Shown here one piece after another: positions 38,145 through 46,136 of a stretch of 64,000 nucleotides of DNA (position 1 is its first letter; every line of letters begins with the position of its first letter). This DNA is from Mesorhizobium sp. B4-1-3. GTDB lineage: Bacteria > Pseudomonadota > Alphaproteobacteria > Rhizobiales > Rhizobiaceae. The position numbers were made by a program, and so were the translations under genes. The notes under the pieces were generated by a model that had not been told where the DNA came from, ran no database searches, and worked only from the letters and a program-made list of their open reading frames with translations. The stretch is taken from assembly GCF_006439355.1 (NCBI RefSeq), contig NZ_VFTG01000001.1, positions 532,501 through 596,500 of the forward strand, in the 5' to 3' direction.

Positions 38145-39424
38145 TGGCCGCCATCCCGTTGCTCGAAGAGACCAGCGGCGGCCCCGCCGGCGCCATGGTC
38201 TCCAACCTCGCCGGCCTGGCGCGCGAGGCGGACCCCGCCCATATCGAGCTCTTCGCCAGCAACAGGCCGGAACGCAAGCTCGCCATCTACCCTGCCTCGG
38301 CCGGCTTCGACCTTGTCGAGGAGCTCGACTACCTCAGCGCCCGCACGATCGAGCCCAATGTCTTCTTCAACCCGCGCTTCCTGGCTCCGGCGATGCCGCG
38401 GCTGGAAGACCGCGAGGTGCGGCTGGCCGTCATCCGCGATGGCGACGAGTATCGCAACCGGCTGCGCCTTCTGGTGCCGTTCTCGGTCGAGCGGCCGGCG
38501 ATCCCGCTCGGCGTTCCGGTGATGCGCACATGGTCGAGCCCGTTCGGCCCGCTCGGCACGCCGCTGGTCGACCGTGACGATCCCATGGGTGTCATCGAGG
38601 ATTTCTTCTCGATGCTGTCGCGGCCGCATCTCAAGTTGCCAAAAGTCTTCGTGCTGCCCGATATGCGCCTCGACGGTCCGGTGGCAAGCCTGCTCACCTC
38701 GTTTGCCGACAGCCGCGGCCTGACCCTGGTGACCACCGGCAAGGTCGAGCGTCCGGTTCTGGAGAGCGATGCCGACGGTGAGGACTACCTCAAGGCGTCG
38801 CTGCGCGCGCACCACTATCGCGAGTTCCGCCGCCTGAAGCGGCGCCTTGCCGATCAAGGCAGGCTCGAGCACGTCGTGGCGCGCGGGCCGGACGAGATCC
38901 GCCACGCCATCGAAAGCTTCCTGACGCTGGAAGCGGCCGGCTGGAAAGGCCGCGAGCGCACCGCGATGGCGATCGACCGCTACCGGGCCGCCTTCGCCCG
39001 CGAGGCCGTGCACCGGCTGGCCGAGCAGGACATGTGCCGCATCCACCTCTTGACCCTCGACGGCCGCACCATCGCCTGCCTAGTCGTCTTCGTCGAGGCC
39101 GGCGTCGCCTACACCTGGAAGACGGCCTATGACGAGACGCTCTCCGCCCATTCGCCGGGCACGCTTTTGATGATCGAGGTCACCAAGCAGCATCTCGACG
39201 ATCCAAACATCGTCATGACCGATTCCTGCGCGGTTCCGGACCATCCGGTGATGAGCCGGCTGTGGGCCGAGCGCAAGCCGATGGGCACGCTGGTGGTCGG
39301 GCTGACGCCAGACGCCGACCGGCTGGCCCGTCAGGCGGCCTCACAGCTGCACCTCTACCGCGAGACCCGCAACATGGCACGCATCCTGCGCAACCGCATG
39401 CGGAGCCTCTTGAAAAGGCGCTAG
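38144..39424 (+). CDS. GNAT family N-acetyltransferase, FemAB/BioF2-like
   Basis: A 426-residue protein of the Acetyltransf_6 / CelD (BioF2-like) group: an N-terminal FemAB-like region (IELFASNRPERKLAIYP, NVFFNPRFLAPAM), a central KASLRAHHYREFRRLKRRLAD, LEAAGWKGRERTAM and the C-terminal acyltransferase end (SPGTLLMIEVTKQHLDD, SCAVPDHPVMSRLWAERKP). Likely acylates a glycan or cell-surface precursor, by analogy with CelD in cellulose loci. Coupled to the flippase by a one-base overlap, so both probably serve one envelope-glycan task. No glycosyltransferase is nearby. Confidence 0.85.
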   Translation: MAAIPLLEETSGGPAGAMVSNLAGLAREADPAHIELFASNRPERKLAIYPASAGFDLVEELDYLSARTIEPNVFFNPRFLAPAMPRLEDREVRLAVIRDGDEYRNRLRLLVPFSVERPAIPLGVPVMRTWSSPFGPLGTPLVDRDDPMGVIEDFFSMLSRPHLKLPKVFVLPDMRLDGPVASLLTSFADSRGLTLVTTGKVERPVLESDADGEDYLKASLRAHHYREFRRLKRRLADQGRLEHVVARGPDEIRHAIESFLTLEAAGWKGRERTAMAIDRYRAAFAREAVHRLAEQDMCRIHLLTLDGRTIACLVVFVEAGVAYTWKTAYDETLSAHSPGTLLMIEVTKQHLDDPNIVMTDSCAVPDHPVMSRLWAERKPMGTLVVGLTPDADRLARQAASQLHLYRETRNMARILRNRMRSLLKRR

Positions 39425-39481
39425 ATCACCGGCGGGGCACAAGCTATGGGTCCGGGCGGCGAATTCGGGGCCGGCCTTCAG

Positions 39482-40657
39482 ATGATCAGAACTCTTTTGG
39501 GTCACACCAGTCTTCGTGCGGCCCTGCTGCTGATTGCGCTCTCGTCTGTCCAAGCCTGGCCAGCCCACGCCTTAGCCGATACATGCCCCGAGGACTGCAG
39601 CGAACCGCCGCCGCCGCCCGTCAACATCTACAAACACACCGCCGCTGGCCATCTCAGCCCGGTAACGACCGGCGCGCTGCCGCGCGTCTATGTGCCGAAC
39701 CGCTCCTCCAACAGCGTCTCGGTGATCGACAGCGTGACGCTCAAGGAAGTCGACCGTTTCAATGTCGGCAGCAAGCCGCAGCATGTCGTGCCGTCCTGGG
39801 ATTTGAAGACGCTGTGGGTCGCCAACAACGGCACGGGCAAAAACGGCAGCCTGACGCCGATCGACCCGATGACGGCCGAGCCGGGCCAGCAGATTGCGGT
39901 CGACGATCCCTATAATCTCTATTTCATGCCGGACGGCAGCGCGGCAATCGTCGTCGACGAGGCGATGAAGCAGCTCGATTTCCGCAACCCCCACACCATG
40001 GCGCTGAAGTCCAGCCTGCCGACGCCGACCTGCACCGGTATCAACCATGCCGATTTCTCGATCGACGGCTCCTATGCGATCTTCACCTGCGAATATGGCG
40101 ACGGCGGCCTGGCCAAGATCGACCTGAAGAACCACAAGGTGCTCGGTCACCTCGACCTCTCCAGGATGGGCATGCCGCAGGACATCCGCCTCTCGCCCGA
40201 CGGCAAGGTCTTCTACGTGGCCGACATGATGAATGACGGCGTGTTCCTGGTCGACGGCGACAGTTTTCGCGAAGTCGGCTTCATCCCGACCGGCATCGGC
40301 ACGCACGGCTTCGTCGTCAGCCGCGACGGCAAGCGGCTCTATGTTTCGAACCGCGGCTCGCACAAGATGGAGCAGGGCAGGGCCAAGGGTCCGGGCAGCG
40401 TGACGGTGATCGATTTTGCCACTCGCGCCGTGGTCGCGCAATGGCCGATCCCCGGCGGCGGCAGCCCCGACATGGGTAATATCAGCGCCGACGGCAAGCA
40501 GCTATGGCTCTCCGGCCGCTTCGACAGCGAGGTCTATATGATCGACACGGTGAGCGGCGCGGTGACCAAGATCCGCGTCGGCGCCGAGCCGCACGGCCTG
40601 ACGGTGTGGCCGCAGCCAGGGCGGTATTCCCAGGGGCATACGGGGAATATGCGGTAG
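39482..40657 (+). CDS. Secreted YVTN beta-propeller protein
   Basis: A 391-residue exported protein. The signal peptide is MIRTLLGHTSLRAALLLIAL-like (about 1-31). The mature region is a YVTN-type beta-propeller (RVYVPNRSSNSVSVIDSVTL, then repeats with PDGxxxYVAD and LYVSNRG). The cysteine-rich start (DTCPEDCSEPPPPP) is notable. Such propellers often act in quinoprotein or copper-related electron-transfer or surface complexes, but no catalytic motif is visible. The ATG at 39482 is preferred over 39446. It is the last gene before tRNA-Leu. Confidence 0.85.
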   Translation: MIRTLLGHTSLRAALLLIALSSVQAWPAHALADTCPEDCSEPPPPPVNIYKHTAAGHLSPVTTGALPRVYVPNRSSNSVSVIDSVTLKEVDRFNVGSKPQHVVPSWDLKTLWVANNGTGKNGSLTPIDPMTAEPGQQIAVDDPYNLYFMPDGSAAIVVDEAMKQLDFRNPHTMALKSSLPTPTCTGINHADFSIDGSYAIFTCEYGDGGLAKIDLKNHKVLGHLDLSRMGMPQDIRLSPDGKVFYVADMMNDGVFLVDGDSFREVGFIPTGIGTHGFVVSRDGKRLYVSNRGSHKMEQGRAKGPGSVTVIDFATRAVVAQWPIPGGGSPDMGNISADGKQLWLSGRFDSEVYMIDTVSGAVTKIRVGAEPHGLTVWPQPGRYSQGHTGNMR

Positions 40658-40703
40658 GGCGCTTGTGGGATGACGCGCCATCCGGAGCTCGCAGAGCGAA
40701 GGG

Positions 40704-40788
40704 TGGTGCCCCTAGCCGGGATCGAACCAGCACTCCTTGCGGAACTCGATTTTGAGTCGAGCGCGTCTACCAATTCCGCCATAGGGGC
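40704..40788 (-). tRNA. tRNA-Leu (anticodon CAA)
   Basis: An 85-nt cloverleaf on the minus strand: acceptor GCCCCTA pairs with TAGGGGC, discriminator A, encoded CCA (40706-40704). The anticodon stem CTCGA/TCGAG encloses the 7-nt loop CTCAAAA, giving CAA (reads UUG). The long variable arm fits leucine class II tRNAs. A sigma-70-like promoter lies 29 nt upstream. Confidence 0.95.
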
Positions 40789-40816
40789 TCAGGCCGGGCG
40801 GCCTGGATGGGCGCGG

Positions 40817-40844
40817 ACTATACGGGCGGATGGGTGTTCGTCAA
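40817..40844 (-). promoter_or_regulatory. Sigma-70-type promoter of tRNA-Leu
   Basis: On the minus strand, TTGACG (40844-40839), 16-nt spacer, TATAGT (40822-40817). The predicted start lies about 20 nt before the mature 5' end at 40788. Matches the housekeeping consensus well. Confidence 0.75.
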
Positions 40845-41058
40845 CTGGCCTGTTGCGAATTTGCCCCGGGCAAACGGCGGCATTGCCGTGCTTCGGCCAC
40901 CATGGCGACGCCGGACGTTGTGCGGCGCGGAAAATCTTTCTAGACAGGCGAAGCGTTGAGCGCCTCGCAGCCGGAAGCCGGATGCGGCGCTTTGGGTCCT
41001 TGTCTTCCTGCCTGCCGTTGCCCAAAACCGCCAAGCGTCTCGGGTGACATTGATCATA

Positions 41059-41104
41059 GCAATTCCATGGAAAGCGCGCTGCGGTCTTCCTTCCGGAATT
41101 GCGT
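41059..41104. repeat. GCAATTCC-type intergenic palindrome (diverged)
   Basis: Outer arms GCAATTCC (41059-41066) and GGAATTGC (41095-41102) are perfectly inverted; the inner GGAAAGCGCGCTGCGGTCTTCC is a diverged form of the core in copies 17680 and 52546. It sits just before the YqaA gene. Confidence 0.7.
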
Positions 41105-41124
41105 CGACTGCATTAGGAGAGCCG

Positions 41125-41712
41125 ATGCTTCGCGGACTTTACGACTGGACGCTGTCGCTGGCGGCGCGCAAATCCGCCGAATGGTGGCTGGCCTTCATCG
41201 CCTTCGTCGAAAGCTCAGTGTTCTTCATACCGGCCGACGTGCTGTTCCTGCCCATGGCGCTGGCGCGGCCCGATCGCGCCTATCGCTACGCGCTGACCGC
41301 TACTGTTGCGTCCGTGCTGGGCGGCATTGCCGGCTGGCTGATCGGCTACTATGCCTATGACACGATAGCACGCCCGATCCTTGAGCATTTTGGCGGCCTT
41401 GCCACGTTCGAGAGGTGGCAGTCGTCCGGCGCCGGGCTGATGCTGGTGCTGCTCGTCACGTCCGGCGCCGCGCACCTGCCGCCGATCAAGGTGGTCACCA
41501 TTCTGGCGGGGGCGCTTCAAGTCAATCTTTTGGTCTTCATCGTGTCGGCCATCGTGGCGCGCGGCGCGCGTTTCCTGCTGCTTGCCTGGCTGCTGCGCCG
41601 CTATGGCGAGGAGATCAAGGAGTTCATCGAAAAGCGCTTGGGACTGATTGTCGGCGCCGGCGCCGCTGCCCTGATTTTGCTCTATATCCTCGTCAGATAC
41701 GCCCACCCATAG
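41125..41712 (+). CDS. YqaA family (SNARE-associated/DedA-like) membrane protein
   Basis: A 195-residue inner-membrane protein. The family pattern is visible: FVESSVFFIPADVLFLPMAL, GGIAGWLIGYYAYDT, GAAHLPPIKVVTILAGALQV and LLLAWLLRRYGEEI. About four to five hydrophobic segments. DedA/YqaA relatives act in lipid scrambling and envelope homeostasis; a specific role for YqaA is not known. The ATG at 41125 has AGGAGA upstream. A 23-bp gap leads into dsbB. Confidence 0.9.
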   Translation: MLRGLYDWTLSLAARKSAEWWLAFIAFVESSVFFIPADVLFLPMALARPDRAYRYALTATVASVLGGIAGWLIGYYAYDTIARPILEHFGGLATFERWQSSGAGLMLVLLVTSGAAHLPPIKVVTILAGALQVNLLVFIVSAIVARGARFLLLAWLLRRYGEEIKEFIEKRLGLIVGAGAAALILLYILVRYAHP

Positions 41713-41735
41713 CGACGCAACAACGGACCCGATCG

Positions 41736-42254
41736 ATGACCGCGACCATGAATGCCGACATCGGACGCCAGCGCACGCGCGCGGCGCTGTTTCTCGCCGC
41801 CGCCATGGCCGCAACCGTCGGCTCGGCGCTCGCCTTCCAATATATCGGCGGCTACATCCCCTGCCATCTCTGCCTCGAGCAGCGCACCCCCTACTATGTC
41901 GGCGCGCCGCTGATGGTGCTGGCGGCGATCGCCTCGATGCTGCGCGCGCCGGCCTGGGTGACGCGCGGTCTGCTCGCCATGGGCGGCCTGCTGATGCTCT
42001 ACGGCCTCTATCTCGGCGTTTATCATTCCGGCGTCGAATGGGCCTGGTGGCCGGGCCCGGCCGACTGCACCGCCGGCGCCGGCCCGGTCGACACCGGCGG
42101 CAAGGGCGTGCTCGACGCACTTGATAAGTTCGTGCCGCCCTCCTGCGACAAGGCGGCGCTTCGCATCCTCGGCCTTTCGCTCGCCGGCTGGAACGCCATC
42201 GCCAGCCTCGTGCTGGCCGCCGTCGCCTTCCGCAGCGCGCTCGCGCGGGATTGA
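41736..42254 (+). CDS. dsbB: Disulfide bond formation protein B (DsbB)
   Basis: A 172-residue quinone reductase of the inner membrane that reoxidises DsbA. Four hydrophobic segments and both cysteine pairs are present: C43-H-L-C46 (first periplasmic loop, IGGYIPCHLC) and C111/C137 (second loop, DCTAG and PPSCDK). The rhizobial short DsbB form. Follows the YqaA gene and may share its transcript; no dsbA is in the window. Confidence 0.93.
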   Translation: MTATMNADIGRQRTRAALFLAAAMAATVGSALAFQYIGGYIPCHLCLEQRTPYYVGAPLMVLAAIASMLRAPAWVTRGLLAMGGLLMLYGLYLGVYHSGVEWAWWPGPADCTAGAGPVDTGGKGVLDALDKFVPPSCDKAALRILGLSLAGWNAIASLVLAAVAFRSALARD

Positions 42255-42283
42255 GCCAGTTCCCACCGAACGGCACGACGCAG

Positions 42284-42420
42284 AGTTCGTCCAGAAATTC
42301 GCCAGCCCGGATTGGCTGGCGCGGCTTTCGAGAACCGGAGCGGAGCGTACTTAAGTACGTGAGCACCGGAAGCGCAGAAAGCTGCGACAGACGGCCGGGC
42401 TCGCGGATTTCTGCCGAACT
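42284..42420. repeat. 137-bp imperfect palindrome between dsbB and the HNH gene
   Basis: Arms of 69 and 68 nt around the centre CGTACTTAAGTACG (42346-42359, perfect). Outward, matched blocks are AGTTCG/CGAACT at the ends (42284-42289, 42415-42420), CAGAAAT/ATTTCTG, AGCCCGG/CCGGGCT, GCTTTC/GAAAGC and CCGG/CCGG, interrupted by mismatches and small gaps. It ends exactly next to the HNH gene stop. It has no coding potential. Could fold as a long hairpin RNA, serve as a bidirectional terminator, or be a repetitive element. Confidence 0.8.
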
Positions 42421-42978
42421 CTATGGTTCGAGTTCGACATCCCAGTAGAGATAATCCATCCAGCTTTCATGCAGATGGTTGGGCGGGAACAGGCGGCCGT
42501 TGTTGTGCAGGTCGTGCACCGTCGGCTGATAGGGCTTTTGCAGCGGCCACATCTTGGCCTGCGCCGGCATCATGCCGCCTTTCCTCAAATTGCAAGGCGA
42601 GCAGGCGGCGACGACATTCTCCCAGGTCGTCGCGCCGCCGCGATGGCGCGGGATGACATGGTCGAACGTCAGATCCTCGGGCGTCCCGCAATATTGGCAC
42701 TGGAAGCGGTCGCGCAGGAACACGTTGAAGCGGGTGAAGGCGGGATGCCGTGACGGCTTCACATAGGCTTTCAGGCTGACCACGCTCGGCAGCTTCATCG
42801 AGAAGGTCGGCGAGGAGACGGCGTGCTCGTATTCGGCGACGATGTTGACCCGGTCGAGGAAGACAGCCTTGATGGCATCCTGCCATGACCAGAGCGACAA
42901 GGGGTAATAGCTGAGCGGGCGGTAGTCCGCATTCAGCACCAGCGCGGGAAGCCCATCCGGAGATACGGCAACCGTCAC
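42421..42978 (-). CDS. HNH endonuclease
   Basis: A 185-residue protein with an HNH domain: zinc cysteines C94-Q-Y-C97 and C126-S-P-C129 frame the catalytic region LTFDHVIPRHRGG (H107) and the N-containing WENVVAACSPCNLRKGG. The N-terminal 90 residues and C-terminal WMDYLYWDVELEP are conserved with a widespread bacterial HNH family of unknown cellular role. It is a lone gene; no methyltransferase, phage or toxin partner is adjacent. Confidence 0.92.
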   Translation of the reverse strand: MTVAVSPDGLPALVLNADYRPLSYYPLSLWSWQDAIKAVFLDRVNIVAEYEHAVSSPTFSMKLPSVVSLKAYVKPSRHPAFTRFNVFLRDRFQCQYCGTPEDLTFDHVIPRHRGGATTWENVVAACSPCNLRKGGMMPAQAKMWPLQKPYQPTVHDLHNNGRLFPPNHLHESWMDYLYWDVELEP

Positions 42979-43088
42979 GTCCTTCGCCTCCTTCGTTCTA
43001 AACCGAACGGCGCGGATACTGTAAGCCCGACATGACAGGGATGTGAAGCGGATTGTCTGTCGCCGAAACGCTCAAAAACGCATGATTT

Positions 43089-43748
43089 TCACGCTTTTTT
43101 TGCCATATCGGCGGGAGGCGCCGCGTCCCTGCCCTTCAGTTCGCGGTAATAGGCCCAAAAAAGCCGCGACGCGACCCCCCGCCAGGGGCTCCATGATTCG
43201 GCCAGCCGGATAAGCAATTTTTCCGGCGGACGCGGGTCGATGTCGAGTGCATGGCCGACCGCCGTCTGCAGCGCGACGTCGCGCGCGGGGAACACGTCCG
43301 GGTGGCCGGCGGCAAACAGCAGATAGCATTCGGCCGTCCATGGGCCGATACCGGGCACGGCCGTCATGGCGGCGATCGCCTCGCCGGCATCCAGGGTGCA
43401 CAGGTGATCGAGATCGAGCCCGCCGGCTACCGCTTCGGCCGCGGCGAGCAGCCCGCGCTGCTTCGGCCGCGACAGCCCGGCTTCGCGAAACACGTCCTCG
43501 CCCGCGGCGAGGATTGCCTGCGGCGTCAGCGGATCGAGCAGCCTGATCAGCCGGCCGAAAATGGCATCGGCGCTCGCGCGCGAAACCTGCTGCGAAACGA
43601 TGATCGAGGCCAGGCTTTGAAACCCCGGCTCCGACAGCCGGAGCGGCACCTCGCCCGCCTTGCCGCGCACCGTCTCCAGCCGCGGATCGATCCGGCAGAG
43701 GGCGTCGAGCCCTGCCGCAATGTCGTCGAGCGAGGCGATGCGTTGCAC
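43089..43748 (-). CDS. DNA-3-methyladenine glycosylase II (AlkA-like)
   Basis: A 219-residue HhH-GPD base-excision enzyme. The helix-hairpin-helix is VPGIGPWTAEC (131-141) and the catalytic aspartate D157 is in FPARDVALQTAV. ASIIVSQQVSRASADA is the conserved N-terminal block. Removes alkylated purines. It lacks the N-terminal Ada-type domain, so matches the short AlkA form. Divergent from gluQ with 80 bp between. Confidence 0.93.
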   Translation of the reverse strand: MQRIASLDDIAAGLDALCRIDPRLETVRGKAGEVPLRLSEPGFQSLASIIVSQQVSRASADAIFGRLIRLLDPLTPQAILAAGEDVFREAGLSRPKQRGLLAAAEAVAGGLDLDHLCTLDAGEAIAAMTAVPGIGPWTAECYLLFAAGHPDVFPARDVALQTAVGHALDIDPRPPEKLLIRLAESWSPWRGVASRLFWAYYRELKGRDAAPPADMAKKA

Positions 43749-43828
43749 GTTGCTTGTTCCCAGGGCGACAAATGATGGCTAACTATCAACCGGCGGAAGC
43801 ACCTGACAACCTGAATGCCGCCTGAAAG

Positions 43829-44698
43829 ATGACGCTCCTGACATTCCGCTTCGCGCCGAGCCCCAACGGCAAACTGCATCTCGGCCATGCCTACTCGGCC
43901 CTGCTCAACCAGCGGATGGCGGCGCAAGCGGGCGGGCGCCTGCTGCTGCGCATCGAGGATATCGACGTCACCCGCTGCACGCCCGAATTCGAGACCGGCA
44001 TTTTCCGCGACCTCGAATGGCTGGGGTTGCGCTGGGAAGAACCGGTGCGCCGCCAGTCGGAGCATTTTGCCGAGTACCAGGCTGCGCTCGACCGGCTGAT
44101 CGCCGAGGAATCGGTCTATCCGGCCTTCATGAGCCGGGGCGAGATCCGCGCCTTCATCGCCGAGAGAGGCGGCCGCGACTGGCCGCGCGATCCGGACGGC
44201 GTGCCGCTCTACCCACCCTTCGACAAGGCATTGTCGGCCAGGGAGCGCAAGCGGCGGCTGGCCGAGAACGTGCCCTTCGCCTGGCGCCTCGATGTCGAGG
44301 CGGCGACGGCGCGCCTCACGGCCGGCCTGTCATGGCTGGAGTTCACCGACGAGACGATGTCGGCGACGCGGGCGGTCGAAGCGCAACCGCAGGCCTGGGG
44401 CGACGTCATCGTCGCCCGCCGCGACATCCCGACCAGCTACCATCTCGCCGTCGTCCTCGACGACGCGCTGCAGGGCGTCAGCCATGTCGTGCGCGGCCAG
44501 GACCTCTATTCGGCGACCGGGGTGCAGCGTTTGCTGCAGCAACTGCTCGGCCTCTCGCCGCCGCGCTATTTCCACCACCGCCTGATCCTCGGCGCGGACC
44601 GCAGGAAGCTGTCCAAGAGCTTCAAGGACACGGGTCTTGCCGCGCTTCGAGAAGCGGGCATGTCGCCGCAGGACGTCAGGCAGCTGGTCGGTCTCTGA
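43829..44698 (+). CDS. gluQ: Glutamyl-Q tRNA(Asp) synthetase (GluQ-RS)
   Basis: A 289-residue truncated glutamyl-tRNA synthetase paralogue lacking the anticodon domain. It charges glutamate onto queuosine 34 of tRNA(Asp). HIGH-type motif H17-L-G-H20 in APSPNGKLHLGHAYSAL and KMSKS-type KLSKS (260-264) are intact. Its stop is directly followed by the convergent small membrane protein gene (1 bp apart). Confidence 0.93.
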   Translation: MTLLTFRFAPSPNGKLHLGHAYSALLNQRMAAQAGGRLLLRIEDIDVTRCTPEFETGIFRDLEWLGLRWEEPVRRQSEHFAEYQAALDRLIAEESVYPAFMSRGEIRAFIAERGGRDWPRDPDGVPLYPPFDKALSARERKRRLAENVPFAWRLDVEAATARLTAGLSWLEFTDETMSATRAVEAQPQAWGDVIVARRDIPTSYHLAVVLDDALQGVSHVVRGQDLYSATGVQRLLQQLLGLSPPRYFHHRLILGADRRKLSKSFKDTGLAALREAGMSPQDVRQLVGL

Positions 44699-44986
44699 CT
44701 AAAGCCGGGCCATGCCGGCCTTGATCAGCGCCAGCACGCTGATGAAGGAAAAGGCGCCGCCCAGCCCCCAGGCAACCGCCAGCTTGAGATCGCTCAGGCT
44801 GATGCCATGTTTGTTGGCCATTGCCACCGCGGCAAAAAAGCCGAAGATGAACAGCAGCGTGTTGCCGGTCGGGCCGAAGCCGCTCTCTCTCATGATCGCG
44901 TCGAGCGCCGCGCCGAAGAAGAAGCCGAAGCCGGCGATGATCGCGAAGCCGAACAACAGCCAGGTCGTGTCCAGGTGCAAAAACAT
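44699..44986 (-). CDS. Small membrane protein of unknown function
   Basis: A 95-residue protein with three likely transmembrane segments (LLFGFAIIAGFGFFFGAALDA, TLLFIFGFFAAVAMA, AWGLGGAFSFISVLALI) joined by short loops. I do not recognise a named family. The start ATG at 44986 is the only reasonable one. It is convergent with gluQ, with no obvious partner. Confidence 0.75.
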   Translation of the reverse strand: MFLHLDTTWLLFGFAIIAGFGFFFGAALDAIMRESGFGPTGNTLLFIFGFFAAVAMANKHGISLSDLKLAVAWGLGGAFSFISVLALIKAGMARL

Positions 44987-45140
44987 GCCTCACCATGGCG
45001 CGGCGACGCGCCATGCCCCTGTTGGCACGGTTTGTTGAATTCGACTTAGCTTATGGATCAACCGTTTCGTTTTGCTTGCAGGATTGATCGGCATTAGAGC
45101 AAATGTCGTCATCAACCGTTCACCCGGCAGCTTTCCACCC

Positions 45141-46136
45141 ATGCAGAGCATCAAGCGGTTCATTCCCGCCTCCTTCGTCGTTCTGTGGGCGACGGGCTTC
45201 ATCGGCGCGCGCTACGCCATGCCCTGGGCTGAACCCTTCACCTTCCTTGCCATCCGCTTCGTGATCGCGGCGATCCTGTTTGCCGGCCTCACCGTTCTCA
45301 TCGGCTCGCGCAAGGCGACGCGCGAGGAGGCGCTGCACGCGACGGCGGCCGGCGTCCTCATGCACGGCATCTATCTCGGCGCTGTCTTCTGGGCGATTCA
45401 CCGGGGCATGCCGGCCGGGTTTTCGGCGCTGATCGTCGGCCTGCAGCCGCTGATCACCGCCGTGCTCGCCGGAAAATTCCTGGGCGAGGCGCTCCTGCCG
45501 CGTCATTGGGCAGGCCTTGCCGTCGGCCTGCTCGGCGTCGTCATTGTGCTGTGGCCGAAGCTCGGAGCGGTCGGCGGCGGGGTAACCGCGGCAACATTGA
45601 TCGCCTCGCTCGTCTCGGTGCTCGGCATGAGCGCCGGCACCATCTGGCAGAAGCGCTATGCCTCCGGCGGCGATCTGGTCTCGGCGACGATGTGGCAATA
45701 TGTCGGCGGCTCCGTCGTGATGATCCTGGGCTCGCTCTTCTTCGAGACGCGCGCCGTCACCGTAAATGGGGAGCTGATCTTCGCCATGGCCTGGCTGGTC
45801 CTGGTGCTGTCGGTCGGCGCCATATTCCTGTTGATGGTCATGATCAGGGACGGCGAGATGTCGAAGGTCGCCTCCCTGTTCTACCTTGTGCCTGCCGTGA
45901 CCGCGGTCATCGCCTGGATCCTTTTCAACGAGCAGCTCAACCTGCTGCAGATCGCCGGCATGGCGGTCGCAACCTTCGGCGTTGCCCTGGCAACGGCGCG
46001 GCACGCGAAGGGAAGGGGAACTGAGGAACTGAGGAGGGAACATACCGCCGGCTATTGTCGCCCTTTTCTTCAGTTCTTCAGTTCCTCAGCTCGCCAGCTC
46101 AGCCAACTCTGGCGCGCGCTTCGAGATACCGGCTGA
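45141..46136 (+). CDS. DMT superfamily (EamA) transporter with C-terminal extension
   Basis: A 331-residue membrane transporter with ten hydrophobic segments in two EamA repeats (FVVLWATGFIGARYAMPWAEP; SVLGMSAGTIWQKRYASGG). The likely start MQSIKRFIPASF (45141) is chosen over an upstream TTG-started frame. The normal end is near residue 294 (ATARHAKG); the last 37 residues are translated from an inverted repeat (46017-46086) and the antisense of the YihY 3' end and do not look like family sequence. The stop overlaps the convergent YihY gene by 38 bp. A recent readthrough of an older stop is likely. Confidence 0.88.
   Translation: MQSIKRFIPASFVVLWATGFIGARYAMPWAEPFTFLAIRFVIAAILFAGLTVLIGSRKATREEALHATAAGVLMHGIYLGAVFWAIHRGMPAGFSALIVGLQPLITAVLAGKFLGEALLPRHWAGLAVGLLGVVIVLWPKLGAVGGGVTAATLIASLVSVLGMSAGTIWQKRYASGGDLVSATMWQYVGGSVVMILGSLFFETRAVTVNGELIFAMAWLVLVLSVGAIFLLMVMIRDGEMSKVASLFYLVPAVTAVIAWILFNEQLNLLQIAGMAVATFGVALATARHAKGRGTEELRREHTAGYCRPFLQFFSSSARQLSQLWRALRDTG
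46017..46086. repeat. Inverted repeat with GGAACTGA units, likely terminator between convergent genes
   Basis: Left GGAACTGAGGAACTGAGGAGGG pairs with right CCCTTTTCTTCAGTTCTTCAGTTCC (46061-46085), with three G-A changes, around a 22-nt loop. Each arm is itself a doubled 8-nt unit. It lies at the end of the EamA coding frame and just beyond the YihY stop. Confidence 0.75.

Noticed and set aside
40704..40788. tRNA-Leu as an integration site for a genomic island.
   Set aside because: No integrase, no direct repeat of the tRNA 3' end and no compositional shift on either side.
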